A DNA stretch of 64,000 bases from Mesorhizobium loti (GTDB lineage: Bacteria > Pseudomonadota > Alphaproteobacteria > Rhizobiales > Rhizobiaceae), in contig NZ_CP033334.1 in NCBI RefSeq assembly GCF_013170705.1, positions 6,797,501-6,861,500 of the forward strand, read 5' to 3'. Of this stretch, positions 47,108 through 55,938 are shown piece after piece. How positions within the stretch are numbered: the stretch's first letter is position 1; the number at the start of each line of letters is the position of its first letter. The notes beneath the pieces are model-generated. The model did not search any database and had not been told where the DNA came from. It saw only the letters and a program-made list of their open reading frames with translations. The position numbers were made by a program, and so were the translations under genes.

Positions 47108-47838
47108 CCTGTCTGCCAAGTCAAACCGGCAAAAAGCTCGGCCTCGTCATCGATCTCGACACCTGCGTCGGCTGCCAGGCCTGCGTCACCGCCTGCAAGG
47201 AATGGAACACCGGCGGCCACATGGCGCCGCTGACCGATATCGATCCCTATGGTGGCAACGTCGACGGCGTCTGGTTCAACCGCGTGCACAGCTATGAGCA
47301 CACCACCGAGATGGGTGGGCGCACGGTGAACTTCCCCCGCTCTTGCCTGCATTGCGAGACGCCGGCCTGTGTCACCGTCTGCCCGACCGGCGCCTCTTAC
47401 AAGCGGGCCTCGGACGGCATCGTGCTGATCGACGAGGACAAGTGCATCGGCTGCAAATTGTGCAGCTGGGCCTGTCCCTATGGCGCGCGCGAATTCGACA
47501 CCGATGTCGGTGTCATGAAGAAATGCACGCTCTGCGTCGACCGCATCTACAACGACAATCTGGCCGAGGAAGACCGCGTGCCGGCCTGCGTCGCCGCCTG
47601 CCCGACAAGCGCGCGGCACTTCGGCGATCTCGGCGATCCCCTCTCGGCTGTCTCGCAACTGGTGGCGGAGCGCGGCGGGGTCGACCTGATGCCGGAACTC
47701 GGCTATCGCCCGACCAACAAATACCTGCCCCCGCGCGCCCATACGCAACGCGCCGCATCGGTGACAGCCCCCGCACTGGAGCCGGTGCGGGCCGAAGGCG
47801 GTTTCCTCGGCTGGGTCGACCGCATGCTTTCGAACTGA
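47104..47838 (+). CDS. soeB: SoeB-type 4Fe-4S electron-transfer subunit
   Basis: A 244-aa four-cluster ferredoxin of the DmsB/SoeB type. Cys clusters occur in CVGCQACVTACKEWN, CLHCETPACVTVCPTGA, CIGCKLCSWACPYGA and the paired CTLCVDRI and VACPTSA. It passes electrons from SoeA to the SoeC quinone subunit. It starts four bases before the soeA stop (ATGA). Confidence 0.9.
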   Translation: MTCLPSQTGKKLGLVIDLDTCVGCQACVTACKEWNTGGHMAPLTDIDPYGGNVDGVWFNRVHSYEHTTEMGGRTVNFPRSCLHCETPACVTVCPTGASYKRASDGIVLIDEDKCIGCKLCSWACPYGAREFDTDVGVMKKCTLCVDRIYNDNLAEEDRVPACVAACPTSARHFGDLGDPLSAVSQLVAERGGVDLMPELGYRPTNKYLPPRAHTQRAASVTAPALEPVRAEGGFLGWVDRMLSN

Positions 47839-47843
47839 CATCC

Positions 47844-48779
47844 ATGCATCCAGCCTTCTCCGTTGTCTTCTTCACCACCGCCACGGGGGCCGGCTACGGC
47901 CTGCTCGCGCTGCTTGGCGTGCTCGGTGGGCTCCAGATCATCCCGGCCGATTTCTGGCTCGGCCTCGTCGGCCTGGCGCTGGCGCTCGGCCTGATCGCGG
48001 CGGGACTGTTGTCCTCGACCGGTCATCTCGGCCGACCCGAGCGCGCCTGGCGAGCGTTCTCGCAGTGGCGCAGTTCCTGGCTGTCGCGCGAAGGCGTGTC
48101 GTCGGTCATTACCTTCATCCCGGCGGGACTGTTCGGCATCGGCTGGGTGTTCCTGGGCCACACCGATGGCTGGGTGGCCATTGCCGGATTGCTGGCCGCC
48201 ATCGGTGCGATCGTCACGGTCTGCACCACAGGGATGATCTATGCGTCACTGAAGCCGATTGCCCAGTGGCATAGCCGCTACACTTTGCCGGCCTATCTGA
48301 TCTTCGCGGCAATGACCGGCAGTGTGCTTCTGAACGCACTATGCCAGGGCTTTGCGATCGGCTCGAAAATGCTTCTGGCGGCGTGCGTGCTGTTGACGGT
48401 GTTCGGCTGGGGCTGGAAGCTCGCGACCTGGCGGCACAATGACCGGCTCGAGATCCCAACCACCGCCAACACCGCGACCGGTCTGGCCGGCGGGACGGTG
48501 CGGTCGCTGGAATGGCCGCATACCGAGGAAAACTACCTGCTCAAGGAAATGGGCTTTCGCATCGCGCGCAAGCACGGTGCGAAGCTGCGCCGGATCACGC
48601 AGTTGCTGGCCTTCGCTCTGCCCGTCCTGCTGCTCACCGCCGCCTTCGTCCTGCCCTGGCCCTTTGCGGCGGTGTTTTCAGGGTTCGCGGCGATCGTCCA
48701 GTTCACCGGCATGCTGGTCGAGCGCTGGCTGTTCTTCGCCGAGGCGAAGCATACGGTCACCCTTTATTACGGCCGTTGA
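47844..48779 (+). CDS. soeC: SoeC-type membrane anchor / quinone reductase subunit (DmsC family)
   Basis: A 311-aa protein with about eight membrane helices (FSVVFFTTATGAGYGLLALLG at the N-terminus; FALPVLLLTAAFVLPWPFAAV near the C-terminus). The DmsC family anchors the catalytic pair and passes electrons to the quinone pool. Its start is at 47844, five bases after the soeB stop; a longer frame begins inside soeB and is rejected. Confidence 0.88.
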   Translation: MHPAFSVVFFTTATGAGYGLLALLGVLGGLQIIPADFWLGLVGLALALGLIAAGLLSSTGHLGRPERAWRAFSQWRSSWLSREGVSSVITFIPAGLFGIGWVFLGHTDGWVAIAGLLAAIGAIVTVCTTGMIYASLKPIAQWHSRYTLPAYLIFAAMTGSVLLNALCQGFAIGSKMLLAACVLLTVFGWGWKLATWRHNDRLEIPTTANTATGLAGGTVRSLEWPHTEENYLLKEMGFRIARKHGAKLRRITQLLAFALPVLLLTAAFVLPWPFAAVFSGFAAIVQFTGMLVERWLFFAEAKHTVTLYYGR

Positions 48780-48782
48780 CAG

Positions 48783-49499
48783 TCAGCCCGGCCGCAGCAT
48801 CGAACCGGAAATCGCGAAGATGCGCTGGGTGCCAAGCATGTAAGCCATCAGCGTCTCCAGCCGGAACAGGCCGGCATAGGCGCGGTCGAGCACATTGAGC
48901 GAACCAGTATACGCGCCGAAGGCCGGCATGATCATGCGGCCGCCATCGCCGGCAAAGCAGCGCCTGCGCACCGAGCGGCCTTGTTGCACGATCCGCGCGC
49001 AAGGGTGCAGATGGCCTGAAATCTCGCCCTCGACGCGCATCTTGGATGGCTCGTGCCGGAACAGCAACGAACCGATGGCAAGTTCACGCACCGTTTCGCC
49101 GGGCAGGTCGGCCGGCGCTTCCGGATCATGATTGCCGGCGACCCAGAACCAGTCGCGACCTGCCATCAGCGCTTCCAGCCGCTCGCGGAAGCTTGCATGC
49201 ATGCGCTCGGCGCCACCGCCATCGTGGAAGCTGTCGCCCAGGCTGATGACGATCGAAGGCTGATAATCCGCGATCACCGCTTGCAGCCGCAGCAAGGTCG
49301 CGCCGGTGTCGTAAGGCGGGATCAGCGTGCCGCGCCTTGCCAGCGACGAGCCCTTTTCCAGGTGCAGGTCGGACACCGCCAGAAGCCGAAACTCGGGAAA
49401 ATAGAGCACGCCGCGCGGATCGCAGACCGCGCGCTCGCCGGCGATACCGACAAGGTCGGCCTCACCAATCAGCGACGTGCGCGCCAGCGAAAAATTCAT
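48783..49499 (-). CDS. pdeM: PdeM, ligase-associated DNA-damage-response metallophosphoesterase
   Basis: A 238-aa calcineurin-like phosphoesterase. Metal-ligand motifs are intact: SDLHLEKG at 43-50, LGDSFHDGG, GNHDPE and GHLHP. In many bacteria it forms a repair set with an Lhr-type helicase, exonuclease and ATP-dependent ligase. Its start overlaps the helicase stop by four bases, so the two are coupled. The gene ends three bases from the convergent soeC stop. Confidence 0.92.
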   Translation of the reverse strand: MNFSLARTSLIGEADLVGIAGERAVCDPRGVLYFPEFRLLAVSDLHLEKGSSLARRGTLIPPYDTGATLLRLQAVIADYQPSIVISLGDSFHDGGGAERMHASFRERLEALMAGRDWFWVAGNHDPEAPADLPGETVRELAIGSLLFRHEPSKMRVEGEISGHLHPCARIVQQGRSVRRRCFAGDGGRMIMPAFGAYTGSLNVLDRAYAGLFRLETLMAYMLGTQRIFAISGSMLRPG

Positions 49500-52030
49500 T
49501 CCTTGACCATCTCCGGCCCCATGGCCTCCTCGACCAGTGTCGCCGCGTCCATCAACAGGGTTTCGTCGGCTTCGCCGTTCACCGGCATCTTGCCGATCTC
49601 GAGCATGATGGGCACGGCGAGCGGCGAAATCTGCTCCAGATTCTTATGCATGATTCGACCCTGGATGCGCGAGAGCATGTCGGCAAGTCTGCTGACATCG
49701 AGCAAACCGGCCGCCGCATCGGCGCGTGTCGCCTGAAGCAGGATATGGTCCGGTTCGTGGCTGCGCAGCACGTCGTAGATGAGGTCGGTCGACACGGTGA
49801 CCTGGCGGCCGCTTTTCTCCTGACCCGGGTGGCGTTTCTCGATCAGCCCCGAAATCAGAGCGCAGTTGCGGAAGGTGCGCTTGAGAAGCCAGCTGTCGGC
49901 CAGCCAGGCTTCGAGATCGTCACCCAGCATGTCCTGGTCGAACAGGGCACCGAGCGACGGTTTGCGGGCCTTGAACATCGCACCCATGTCGCCCAGCGAC
50001 CATATGGCCAGCGCATAGTCAGTGGCGACGAAGCCGAGTGGTCGTGCGCCTGCCCTGTCGAGACGGCGGGTGAGCAACATGCCGAGCGTCTGGTGGGCCA
50101 GCCTGCCCTCGAAGGGATAGGCGACGAGATAATAGCGGTTGCCGCGCGGAAAGGTCTCGATCAGCAGGTCATCGCGTTTGGGCAGCACCGATTTGTCGGC
50201 CTGGAATCGCAGCCAGTCGGCCACCTGCTCGGGCAGCTTCTTCCAGCGCTGCGGATCGTCCAGCATGATGCGGACCTGTTCGGCGAGATAGGTCGAAAGC
50301 GGAAACTTGCCGCCGCCATAGTAGGGCACCTTGGCATCGCTGCCGGGCGCGTTCGACACGAAGCATTCGTTCTCGCGAATACCTTCGAAGCGCAGCACCT
50401 TGCCGGCAAACATGAAGGTGTCGCCATGCGTCAGCGTTTCGAGGAAGGCCTCCTCGATCCTGCCGAGAACGCTGCCGCCTCGCGTAGCCGAGCCTTTGCT
50501 GCCAGCCTTGACGTAACGCACGTTGAGCGCCGGCACTTCGATGATGGTGCCGACATTGAGCCTGTATTGCTGAGCGACGCGCGGATTGGAAACCCGCCAT
50601 AGGCCATCCTTGTTCAGGCGGATCCGGGCGTAGCGCTCATAGTTCTTCAGCGCGTAGCCGCCGGTGGCGACGAAATCGATGACGCGGTCGAAGGTTGGCC
50701 GATCGAGGCTGGCATAGGGTGCCGCCGTTCGCACCTCCTCGAACAGATCATCGGCGCGGAAGGGCGCGCCACAGGCGCAGCCGAGCACATGCTGCGCCAG
50801 CACATCGAGGCCGCCATCGACCAGCGGCGGTGTATCCTGTGCACCGAGATAGTTGGCGTCGAGCGCGGCCCGGCATTCCAGCACCTCGAAGCGATTGGCG
50901 GGGATGAGGATCGCCTTTGACGGTTCGTCCATGCGGTGGTTGGCGCGGCCGATGCGCTGCGCCAGCCGGCTCGCTCCCTTCGGCGCGCCGACATGCACGA
51001 CCAGATCGACATCACCCCAGTCGATGCCGAGATCGAGCGTCGAGGTGGCGACGATGGCACGCAGCGCGTTCTCGCCCATCGCCTTCTCTACGCGTCGGCG
51101 CTGGGCGACATCGAGTGAGCCGTGATGAAGCGCGATCGGCAAGGTGTCCTCGTTGACCCGCCACAATTCCTGGAACAGCAGTTCCGCCTGGCTGCGGGTG
51201 TTGACGAACAGCAGCGTCGTCTTGTGGCGCTTGATCTCGCGATAAATCTCCGGCGTGGCATAGCGGGCCGAATGCCCTGCCCATGGCACGCGCTCTTCGG
51301 AATCGAGGATGGAGATCTCAGGCTTCGCGCCACCCGTGACGACGATCAATTCGGACATGTCGCCGGGTGGATTCTGGCTGACCAGCCAACGTCGCAGTTC
51401 GTCCGGTTCGGCCACCGTCGCCGACAGGCCGATTGTCTGCAGGCCGGGCACAAAGCTGCGCAGCCGCGCCAGGCCGAGTGCCAGCAGATGGCCGCGTTTC
51501 GACGTCACCAGGGAATGCAGTTCGTCGAGCACGACATAGCGCAGGTCTTCGAAGAAGCGCCTGGCATCGCCGGCAGCGATCAGCAACGCGAGTTGCTCGG
51601 GGGTGGTCAGCAGAATATCGGGCGGCACCAGCTTCTGCCGCTGGCGTTTGTGCGACGGCGTGTCGCCGGTGCGTGTCTCGATGCTGATCGGCAACCCGAT
51701 CTCCTCGACCGGCTTGCCGAGATTGCGCTCGATGTCGACGGCCAGCGCCTTGAGCGGCGAGATGTAGAGCGTGTGTATGCCGCGATGCGCCTGCCCCGGC
51801 TTTCGCCTTGGCCTGACGGCCAGTTCGGTCAGCGAGGGCAGGAAGCCGGCCAGCGTCTTGCCAGCCCCGGTCGGCGCGATCAGCAGCACCGATTGCCCGC
51901 TTTGAGCCTTCGCCAACAATTCGATCTGATGGGCGCGCGGCGACCAGCCCTTCTCCGCGAACCATCTGAGGAATGGCTCGGGCAGGGCCACGGTGGCATT
52001 CTGTTCGGCAAGGCGCGGCTCAACTGTCAC
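49496..52030 (-). CDS. Lhr-type DEXH helicase, ligase-associated
   Basis: An 844-aa superfamily 2 helicase. Walker A APTGAGKTLAG, the DEAH-variant box VLDELHS, motif VI (QRIGRANHRMDEPSKAI) and the long C-terminal Lhr domain are present. It probably unwinds damaged or R-loop DNA for repair with PdeM. The ligase and exonuclease of the usual set are not in the window. The start is uncertain: GTG at 52030 (VTVEPRLAEQ) is favoured; a frame to 52114 adds 28 residues with no SD for either. Confidence 0.88.
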   Translation of the reverse strand: MTVEPRLAEQNATVALPEPFLRWFAEKGWSPRAHQIELLAKAQSGQSVLLIAPTGAGKTLAGFLPSLTELAVRPRRKPGQAHRGIHTLYISPLKALAVDIERNLGKPVEEIGLPISIETRTGDTPSHKRQRQKLVPPDILLTTPEQLALLIAAGDARRFFEDLRYVVLDELHSLVTSKRGHLLALGLARLRSFVPGLQTIGLSATVAEPDELRRWLVSQNPPGDMSELIVVTGGAKPEISILDSEERVPWAGHSARYATPEIYREIKRHKTTLLFVNTRSQAELLFQELWRVNEDTLPIALHHGSLDVAQRRRVEKAMGENALRAIVATSTLDLGIDWGDVDLVVHVGAPKGASRLAQRIGRANHRMDEPSKAILIPANRFEVLECRAALDANYLGAQDTPPLVDGGLDVLAQHVLGCACGAPFRADDLFEEVRTAAPYASLDRPTFDRVIDFVATGGYALKNYERYARIRLNKDGLWRVSNPRVAQQYRLNVGTIIEVPALNVRYVKAGSKGSATRGGSVLGRIEEAFLETLTHGDTFMFAGKVLRFEGIRENECFVSNAPGSDAKVPYYGGGKFPLSTYLAEQVRIMLDDPQRWKKLPEQVADWLRFQADKSVLPKRDDLLIETFPRGNRYYLVAYPFEGRLAHQTLGMLLTRRLDRAGARPLGFVATDYALAIWSLGDMGAMFKARKPSLGALFDQDMLGDDLEAWLADSWLLKRTFRNCALISGLIEKRHPGQEKSGRQVTVSTDLIYDVLRSHEPDHILLQATRADAAAGLLDVSRLADMLSRIQGRIMHKNLEQISPLAVPIMLEIGKMPVNGEADETLLMDAATLVEEAMGPEMVKE

Positions 52031-52132
52031 GCGCCAGAGGTAGCGCGGCCACGGGCAATCGCCAAGGGAAATCGGAACAAAAGGGGATCGAGGAGCGCTC
52101 TTCCCCGTCACCATACGGGAGGAGGAAGAAGC

Positions 52133-53038
52133 TTACGGCCGCCGGAACCCCGTCGGGCCGCCATAGAGGTACCCGATGCGGGCGATGGCATCCTTCAGCC
52201 CTTCGCGCGAGACCAGCATGGTGTGGCCATTGGCATGGATCATGGTCTCGGTATCGGTCATGACCGCGACATGACCTTTCCAGAAAACGAGGTCGCCCCG
52301 GCGCAATCCGGCATGGTCCGGGCCTGGATCGAGCGGCTCGCCGATGCTTGCCGCCTGCATGTCGGAATCGCGCAGCACGTCCCGGCCAGCCATGCGCATC
52401 CCCAGTTGCACGAGGCCCGAACAGTCAATGCCGAAGCCGGACGCGCCACCCCAAAGATACGGTGTCCCAAGAAAGGCCTCGGCCACCGCGACATAGTCGG
52501 CGGCGACTTCGCCGATGGGCCGCAAATGGGCGGCGATGATCGCCTCGCCAGAGGGCAGGACGGCATAATGCGTGCCGCGCGTCTCGGCGCTCCCCGTCAC
52601 GGTCACCGTCGATCCCATTGATAGCCGTCCCGCGATCGGAAAGCGCAGATCCGCGCCGGGGTAGAGGAAGGTGCGGGGCACCGAAACGATATGAGTGGGC
52701 GCGTGGTCCCGTCCGCCCAGCATGGTTGCGTCGACATAGCCGACATAGCCATCGCGTTCGGCCTGGATCCAGGCCCAGCCCTCGGCATCCTCGAAAACCA
52801 GCACATCGTCGCCAAACAGGGCTTGCGTGTTGATGCCCGCATCCGCCCTGGGCGCCTTGCGGATATCGGCCACCGATGCCGAAATCCGCGCCGGCCGGCC
52901 GGCGACGAAGCGGTCGGCGACGACCTCGCCCTTCAGCCTTGCGTCGGCAAGGTCGGAACGGAAAGCGTGAAGGCGGGCATCCCTGGCGGTCAAATCGGCA
53001 ATCCGGTCAAATGGCTGGTGGTCAGATGGGCAGTTCAT
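52133..53038 (-). CDS. NlpC/P60 peptidoglycan endopeptidase with SH3 domains
   Basis: A 301-aa protein without an obvious signal peptide. SH3b-like domains occupy about residues 60-170 (DVLVFEDAEGWAWIQ; VTGSAETRGTHYAVLPSG); the C-terminal C40 peptidase has the catalytic Cys in GIDCSGLVQL and the His in GHVAVMTD. It cuts the peptidoglycan stem between D-Glu and diaminopimelate. Start at 53038; it overlaps the marR stop by 17 bases. Confidence 0.88.
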   Translation of the reverse strand: MNCPSDHQPFDRIADLTARDARLHAFRSDLADARLKGEVVADRFVAGRPARISASVADIRKAPRADAGINTQALFGDDVLVFEDAEGWAWIQAERDGYVGYVDATMLGGRDHAPTHIVSVPRTFLYPGADLRFPIAGRLSMGSTVTVTGSAETRGTHYAVLPSGEAIIAAHLRPIGEVAADYVAVAEAFLGTPYLWGGASGFGIDCSGLVQLGMRMAGRDVLRDSDMQAASIGEPLDPGPDHAGLRRGDLVFWKGHVAVMTDTETMIHANGHTMLVSREGLKDAIARIGYLYGGPTGFRRP

Positions 53039-53372
53039 GCGCCCTGGCAATGATACCATCGCCGAAGCGCTCGACAAAGAGCGCGCCCTCGACCGTTCGC
53101 TTGATCAGGACATTGCGCTTGTCGAGTTCGTCGCGATGGCGCGAGACCAGCTTCAGCGCGCCCATCGTGTCGAGCGCGCGCGTGATGACGGGCTTGGTGA
53201 CGTTGAGGCGAGCAGCCAGTCCGCGCACCGTGTGTGGCGGCGGATCGAGATAGATGGTGAACAGGATCGCCGTCTGGCGCATGGTCAGGTCGGGTGCGTC
53301 GTCACGCACCTGCGACAGCATCACTTGCTGCCACAGTCGCAAGGCCTGGCTCGGGCGCATCGCAATCGACAT
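53022..53372 (-). CDS. MarR-family regulator
   Basis: A 116-aa winged-helix protein, shorter than the usual 140-150 aa. The HTH and wing are visible (LTMRQTAILFTIYL, TVRGLAARLNVTKPVITRALDTMGALKLVSRHRDELDKRN). It overlaps the NlpC/P60 gene at its 3' end, so it may regulate cell-wall turnover or itself. Ligand unknown. Confidence 0.82.
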   Translation of the reverse strand: MSIAMRPSQALRLWQQVMLSQVRDDAPDLTMRQTAILFTIYLDPPPHTVRGLAARLNVTKPVITRALDTMGALKLVSRHRDELDKRNVLIKRTVEGALFVERFGDGIIARAHELPI

Positions 53373-53497
53373 CGCACCAGCATGACGCCAAATTGTTTCG
53401 GTTCCGTTTCAGTTTCAGCAATTTGCCGGCTCTGTTGGCGGGTCTGGAGCAGTTCACCATTTCACGGAAACGGCTAACTGCTCTACTATTTGTTTAC

Positions 53498-53540
53498 GCA
53501 ATTCCGGACGAAAACCGTTTCACGCCTTTCCTGGAATTGC
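53498..53540. repeat. intergenic inverted repeat before the aminopeptidase stop
   Basis: GCAATTCC (53498-53505) and GGAATTGC (53533-53540) flank an AT/GC-mixed loop with AAACCGTTT. I recall this GCAATTCCGGAC-type element as repeated in Mesorhizobium genomes, but only one copy is in this window. Confidence 0.45.
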
Positions 53541-53541
53541 T

Positions 53542-54906
53542 CTATCCAAACCGTCTCGAAATGACCTGCTCCAAAGCCCTGATACCCTGGGCTTCGCCGC
53601 CGGCAGGACCGTGCGGGCGGTCGACGGGGTTCCAGGCGAAGATGTCGAAATGCGCCCAGCTCGCGGTCTTCTCGACAAAGCGCTTGAGGAACAGGGCAGC
53701 GGTGATCGAGCCGGCGAACCCGTCCGTGGTGACATTGTTGATGTCGGCGATCTTCGATGACAGTTTCGCATCGTAAGGCCGCCACAGCGGCATGCGCCAC
53801 AGCGGATCCTCGACCGCGGCGGAAGCCGCCGCCAAATCCGAGGCCAGTGCCTCGTCACCGGTGTAGAAGGGCGGCAGATCGGGGCCAAGCGCGACACGGG
53901 CGGCTCCCGTCAGCGTCGCCATGTCGACCAGGAGCTGCGGTTCCTCGTCGTCGGCTAGCGCCAGCGCGTCGCCCAGCACGAGCCTCCCTTCGGCGTCCGT
54001 GTTGCCGATCTCGACAGTGATGCCCTTGCGGCTCGCCAGCACGTCGCCCGGTCGGAAAGCATTGCCTGAGATCGAATTCTCGACCGCGGGGATCAGCACC
54101 CGCAACCGCACGTTCAATCCCGCGGCCATGATCATGGACGCCAGGCCAAGCACGTTGGCAGCGCCGCCCATATCCTTCTTCATCAGCAGCATGCCCGATG
54201 ACGGCTTGATGTCGAGGCCGCCAGTGTCGAAGCAGACGCCCTTGCCGACCAGCGTCACCTTCGGCGCGGCCTTCGACCCCCATGTCATGTCGATCAGGCG
54301 CGGCGCGCTGGTCGAGGCACGGCCGACGGCATGGATCATCGGGAAATTCTGGGCGAGCAGGTCGTCACCCTTGATGACGGAGACTTCGGCTTCATGAACC
54401 CCGGCCAAGGTCCGCACCGCCATCTCCAGATCGTCCGGTCCCATGTCGCTGGTCGGCGTGTTGACCAGGTCGCGTGCCAGGAACACGCCATCGGCGATGC
54501 GGCGAACACGCCCTGCATCGACGCCGGCCGGCAGATCGAAGCGCAGCGCCTTGCCTGACTTCTTGCCGTAGCGGGTAAAGACATAGCCGCCGAGCGCCAG
54601 CGCGATTGCCGCGAGTTCCGGCTCGGCCGGCGTCGCGGCGAAATGCCAGTCGCCTTCCGGCAGGTTTCTGGACAATACACCCAGTGCCAGCGCCCCCTCA
54701 CCGTCTCCAATGCCGAACAAGGCCCCGGCAAGCGCGCCGTTTTGGCCGGGCACGGCCAGCGTCCTGCCTGCCTCGCCGAAAAAGCCGTTGGCCCTGGCCC
54801 AGGCGACCGTGGACGGCGCAAGGCCCGCGGTCTCCAGACCGTCCCTGGCCACCAGGTGCACCGGCAACGCGCCGTCCAATTTCTTCTCGACGAGTTCGAC
54901 AGGCAT
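53542..54906 (-). CDS. leucyl aminopeptidase family protein (M17)
   Basis: A 454-aa cytoplasmic metallopeptidase. The signature NTDAEGRL is at residues 302-309; metal and catalytic residues lie in VGKGVCFDTGGLDIKPSSGML and KKDMGGAANVL. The ATG at 54906 has GGAG eight bases upstream; a frame open to 55206 crosses another gene's region. It hydrolyses N-terminal residues from peptides. The gene is divergent from the tadD-like gene. Confidence 0.92.
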   Translation of the reverse strand: MPVELVEKKLDGALPVHLVARDGLETAGLAPSTVAWARANGFFGEAGRTLAVPGQNGALAGALFGIGDGEGALALGVLSRNLPEGDWHFAATPAEPELAAIALALGGYVFTRYGKKSGKALRFDLPAGVDAGRVRRIADGVFLARDLVNTPTSDMGPDDLEMAVRTLAGVHEAEVSVIKGDDLLAQNFPMIHAVGRASTSAPRLIDMTWGSKAAPKVTLVGKGVCFDTGGLDIKPSSGMLLMKKDMGGAANVLGLASMIMAAGLNVRLRVLIPAVENSISGNAFRPGDVLASRKGITVEIGNTDAEGRLVLGDALALADDEEPQLLVDMATLTGAARVALGPDLPPFYTGDEALASDLAAASAAVEDPLWRMPLWRPYDAKLSSKIADINNVTTDGFAGSITAALFLKRFVEKTASWAHFDIFAWNPVDRPHGPAGGEAQGIRALEQVISRRFG

Positions 54907-55035
54907 TCGATGTTCTCCATGCCGAACCCAAATCGAGTCGGCGTTTCTTAACTCTCCGTTAGGGTTAACAGAATATTTCTCCGGGAGGGAAGATGGCCAC
55001 GCAATGGCCGCGCATGAATGGAGGCTTGGGTAGCG

Positions 55036-55857
55036 ATGCCGACCGACCGCACAGTGAATGCCAGGGGAAAACGGCTCGTCACCACGGCCCTCATGCTGGC
55101 GCTCGCGGCGGGCGTCGCCGGCTGCGGAACCGACAAGCTCACCACCGGCTCGATCGGCCGCACCGGCGGCAAACCGCTGGAGACCATGTCGGCCGGAGAA
55201 CTGCACAATGCCACGGCCGCCCTTGGCCAGTCCTACGCCAGGAACCCCAACGACAAGCGAATCGCGACCAATTTCGCGGCCGCGTTGCAGATGGATGGCG
55301 ATGCCGACCAGTCGCTCGCCGTGATGCGCAAGCTGGCGATCGCTTACCCCAAGGACCGCGACGTGCTCGCCGCCTATGGCAAGGCGCTGGCCGCCAACGG
55401 CCAGTTCGAGGCAGCGCTCGACGCCGTGCGTCGCGCGCAGACGCCGGAATACCCTGACTGGAAGCTGGTCTCGGCGGAGGCAGCCATCCTTGACCAGCTC
55501 GGCCAGAAGGACGACGCGCGCCAGCTTTACCGCAAGGCCCTCGAACTCAAGCCGAACGAGCCCTCGGTTCTCTCCAATCTCGGCATGTCCTATGTGCTGG
55601 GAGGGGATCTGCGCACCGCCGAGACCTATATGCGCTCGGCCGCCCAGCAGCCCGGGGCCGACAGCCGTGTGCGCCAGAACCTGGCGTTGGTCGTCGGTCT
55701 GCAGGGCCGTTTCGACGAAGCCGAGAAAATCGCCTCGCAGGAGCTATCGCCCGAACAGGCACAGGCCAATGTCGCCTATCTCAGGCAGATGCTGGCCCAG
55801 CAGAATGCCTGGACCCAGCTCAAGGACCAGGACAAGGCGAAACCGGCAACCAACTGA
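55036..55857 (+). CDS. tadD: TadD-like TPR lipoprotein
   Basis: A 273-aa protein with a lipoprotein signal (ALMLALAAGVAGC) and at least three TPR units (LAIAYPKDRDVLAAYGKALAANGQFEAAL; AREL.. type repeats; NEPSVLSNLGMSYVLGGDLRTAETYMRSA). TadD is an outer-membrane pilotin-like TPR lipoprotein of Tad pilus assembly. It faces the tadC end of the cpa operon and is not co-transcribed. I chose ATG 55036 with GGAGG near 55020; an ATG at 55018 is in frame. Confidence 0.75.
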   Translation: MPTDRTVNARGKRLVTTALMLALAAGVAGCGTDKLTTGSIGRTGGKPLETMSAGELHNATAALGQSYARNPNDKRIATNFAAALQMDGDADQSLAVMRKLAIAYPKDRDVLAAYGKALAANGQFEAALDAVRRAQTPEYPDWKLVSAEAAILDQLGQKDDARQLYRKALELKPNEPSVLSNLGMSYVLGGDLRTAETYMRSAAQQPGADSRVRQNLALVVGLQGRFDEAEKIASQELSPEQAQANVAYLRQMLAQQNAWTQLKDQDKAKPATN

Positions 55858-55881
55858 CAACGATTTCGCCGACAGACGTTG

Positions 55882-55909
55882 AAAGCCGCGCTGCATGCAG
55901 CGCGGCTTT
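55882..55909. terminator. bidirectional terminator between tadD and tadC
   Basis: A perfect 28-base palindrome (14-base halves meeting at 55895/55896) ends in four T residues on the plus strand and has A residues at its left end, which give T's on the minus strand, so it can stop transcription from either side. It sits between the convergent tadD and tadC stops. Confidence 0.92.
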
Positions 55910-55938
55910 TGTCTTTGGGCGAGAACCTGCCGCGATTT

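Noticed and set aside
47343..47843. A 478-residue version of SoeC starting inside soeB
   Set aside because: The extra 167 residues are an out-of-frame reading of the iron-sulfur subunit; the ATG at 47844 gives the normal length.
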